The translations under genes and the position numbers were made by a program. Under the pieces are notes generated by a model, which was not told the DNA's origin, did no database searches, and saw nothing but the letters and a program-made list of their open reading frames with translations. From positions 1-15,352 of the forward strand of contig JBNAVN010000055.1 of the NCBI GenBank assembly GCA_049700315.1: a DNA stretch of 15,352 nt, read 5' to 3'. Within the stretch, counting starts at the first letter, position 1; the number at the start of each line of letters is the position of its first letter. This DNA is from JAOAFX01 sp049700315 (GTDB lineage Bacteria; Hydrothermota; Tepidihabitantia; SM23-42; JAOAFX01). This document shows, in pieces, positions 14,826 to 15,352 of this stretch.

Positions 14826-14918
14826 TGTGACAAGCGAAGCGATACTGCAATCTCGCACTTTTGTAAAAAGTGCGAGAGATACTGCGAACGAAGTGATACT
14901 GCGATTAGGCGATATGAT
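14826..14918. repeat. Hairpin repeat with GCGAAGCGATACTGC units
   Basis: A 12-bp perfect stem, TCTCGCACTTTT (14851-14862) with AAAAGTGCGAGA (14866-14877), is flanked by similar direct units, GCGAAGCGATACTGCAATC on the left and GAACGAAGTGATACTGCGAT on the right. It resembles small mobile-type intergenic palindromes. Confidence 0.6.
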
Positions 14919-14944
14919 AAGTGCCCTAAAGCCCAATGCAAATT

Positions 14945-14992
14945 CTCTCAACTCTCCTCTTTTTGATGGGAGAGGACAAAAGGTGAGGGTGA
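14945..14992. repeat. CTCTCC/GGAGAG small repeat
   Basis: CTCTCC (14952-14957) pairs with GGAGAG (14969-14974), followed by GGTGAGGGTGA (14982-14992). The pattern is like widespread short intergenic repeats. The stem is weak, so this call depends mainly on resemblance. Confidence 0.4.
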
Positions 14993-15000
14993 ATAATCAT

Positions 15001-15024
15001 AGGGACAGGGATTGTCCCTGTCCG
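15001..15024. repeat. GGACAGGGA hairpin repeat
   Basis: A 9-bp perfect stem, GGACAGGGA (15003-15011) with TCCCTGTCC (15015-15023), has a 3-nt TTG loop. GC-rich and compact, it has no T-tract after it, so it reads as a repeat rather than a terminator. Confidence 0.6.
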
Positions 15025-15045
15025 TTCCAAATCCGGGGCACTGCT

Positions 15046-15093
15046 ATTGGTTAAATAAAGATTGGTTAAATGGTTAAAAAAACCATTAACCAA
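15046..15093. repeat. GGTTAAAT repeats and 13-bp hairpin
   Basis: ATTGGTTAAAT occurs twice (15046-15056 and 15061-15071). The second begins the arm TTGGTTAAATGGTT (15062-15075), which pairs with AACCATTAACCAA (15081-15093) with one bulged A and an A-rich loop. GGTTAAATGGTTAAA (15064-15078) is identical to 12993-13007. Confidence 0.55.
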
Positions 15094-15145
15094 ATCTGTG
15101 TTCATCCGTGTCGAAATCTATGCTTATCCGCGGGTTTCCACGGAT
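15094..15145. repeat. Degenerate 22-bp tandem of ATCYGTG units
   Basis: Two diverged copies of about 22 bp start at 15094 (ATCTGTGTTCATCCGTGTCG) and 15116 (ATCTATGCTTATCCGCGGG). An inverted pair, ATCCGCGG (15126-15133) with CCACGGAT (15138-15145), lies at the end. The repeat stops just 7 bp before the prepilin ribosome-binding site. Confidence 0.5.
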
Positions 15146-15164
15146 TGGAAACAGGAGGTATAAA

Positions 15165-15352
15165 ATGAAAAAGGGTTTTACCCTGATTGAATTGATGGTT
15201 GTGGTGGTCATTATTGGTATTCTTGCCGCCATCGCCATCCCCAACTTCTTGGCAATGCAACAGAGAGCCAAGGAATCATCTGTAAAGAATAATATGCATA
15301 CCTTGCAGACTGCTGCAGAAGACCTGTCTACCCGCGGGGCAGATGCTTATCC
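15165..15352 (+). CDS. Type IV prepilin / type II pseudopilin, 3' end cut by window
   Basis: The first 62 codons are present. The start MKKG|FTLIELMVVVVIIGILAAIAIP is a class III signal: a short basic leader, the prepilin peptidase site after Gly4, Phe5 as the first mature residue (usually N-methylated), Glu at mature position +5 (Glu9), and a long hydrophobic helix that forms the pilus core. The following NNMHTLQTAAEDL is typical of major pilin-like and GspG-like proteins. It cannot be told whether this is a pilus, type II secretion or competence protein without the C-terminal part. AGGAGG (15153-15158), 6 nt before the ATG, supports the start. Upstream signals are a sigma-54 promoter (14637) and a sigma-70-type promoter (14745), with a long repeat-filled leader between. 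Confidence 0.95.
   Translation, partial: MKKGFTLIELMVVVVIIGILAAIAIPNFLAMQQRAKESSVKNNMHTLQTAAEDLSTRGADAY

Larger units (their letters stand above)
14288..15164. other. Repeat-rich intergenic region with two promoters
   Basis: This 877-bp stretch holds no convincing gene. It carries, in order: a possible weak hairpin region (about 14327-14366), a palindromic repeat (14401-14520), an AGACTTAAGT copy, a very AT-rich tract (about 14560-14632), a sigma-54 promoter, a sigma-70-type promoter, and four further small repeat blocks ending at the prepilin ribosome-binding site. Short open frames such as 14784-14966 run through the repeats and do not look like protein. Confidence 0.75.

Noticed and set aside
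14784..15054. Two small overlapping open frames (14784-14966 and 14827-15054)
   Set aside because: They run through palindromic repeats, begin at non-ATG or poorly placed codons, lack ribosome-binding sites, and give repetitive, low-quality protein.
1..15352. CRISPR array, tRNA, rRNA, transposase or prophage genes
   Set aside because: I looked for regularly spaced repeats, cloverleaf-like stretches and transposase-type proteins and saw none; the repeats found are short and irregular.

Overview
The window looks like a chromosomal segment of a Gram-negative, low-to-mid GC bacterium from a poorly cultured lineage. The best guess is a candidate-phylum member of the WOR-3/Stahlbacteria type or a relative of the FCB group. 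This rests on large exported proteins ending in the same FlgD-like/T9SS-like C-terminal module, a lipoprotein plus outer-membrane-barrel-like proteins, NtrC-type sigma-54 regulators, and intergenic DNA full of small palindromic repeats. No taxonomic marker gene is present, so this is inference.

Layout. (1) 1-767: a near-perfect sigma-54 promoter drives a small outer-membrane-barrel-like protein. (2) 768-9197: three large exported proteins on the + strand, each apparently its own unit with its own consensus sigma-70-type promoter: a subtilisin-family (S8) peptidase, a beta-propeller/Kelch-repeat protein, and an M14 zinc carboxypeptidase. Strong hairpin terminators follow the first two. All three have a signal peptide and end in related C-terminal modules of about 70-80 residues, and the two peptidases also share an Ig-like linker. 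(3) 9389-10894, minus strand: a GAF-domain sigma-54 activator. Across an 88-bp divergent gap lies a + strand operon (10983-14287): a lipoprotein with DNRLRE-like repeats, a predicted barrel protein, and a full REC-AAA-Fis response regulator. Both divergent promoters sit so close to the start codons that the two transcripts appear leaderless. (4) 14288-15164: about 880 bp without a convincing gene, holding a second sigma-54 promoter, a sigma-70-type promoter inside an 11-bp inverted repeat, and at least five kinds of small repeats. (5) 15165 to the end: the 5' part of a type IV prepilin/pseudopilin gene.

How the parts may work together (inference). The window pairs two sigma-54 activators with two nearly identical sigma-54 promoters, one before a barrel-like protein and one upstream of a prepilin gene, like the known PilR/sigma-54/pilA arrangement. 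The large exported proteins look like a secreted or surface-bound degradative and adhesive set. No histidine kinase, secretion machinery, RNA gene, CRISPR array or transposase was seen. I found no clearly new multi-gene system. The most unusual signals are regulatory: a recurring AGACTTAAGTCT palindrome, a constant 16-bp promoter spacer, a leaderless divergent pair, and a long structured leader before the Kelch gene.
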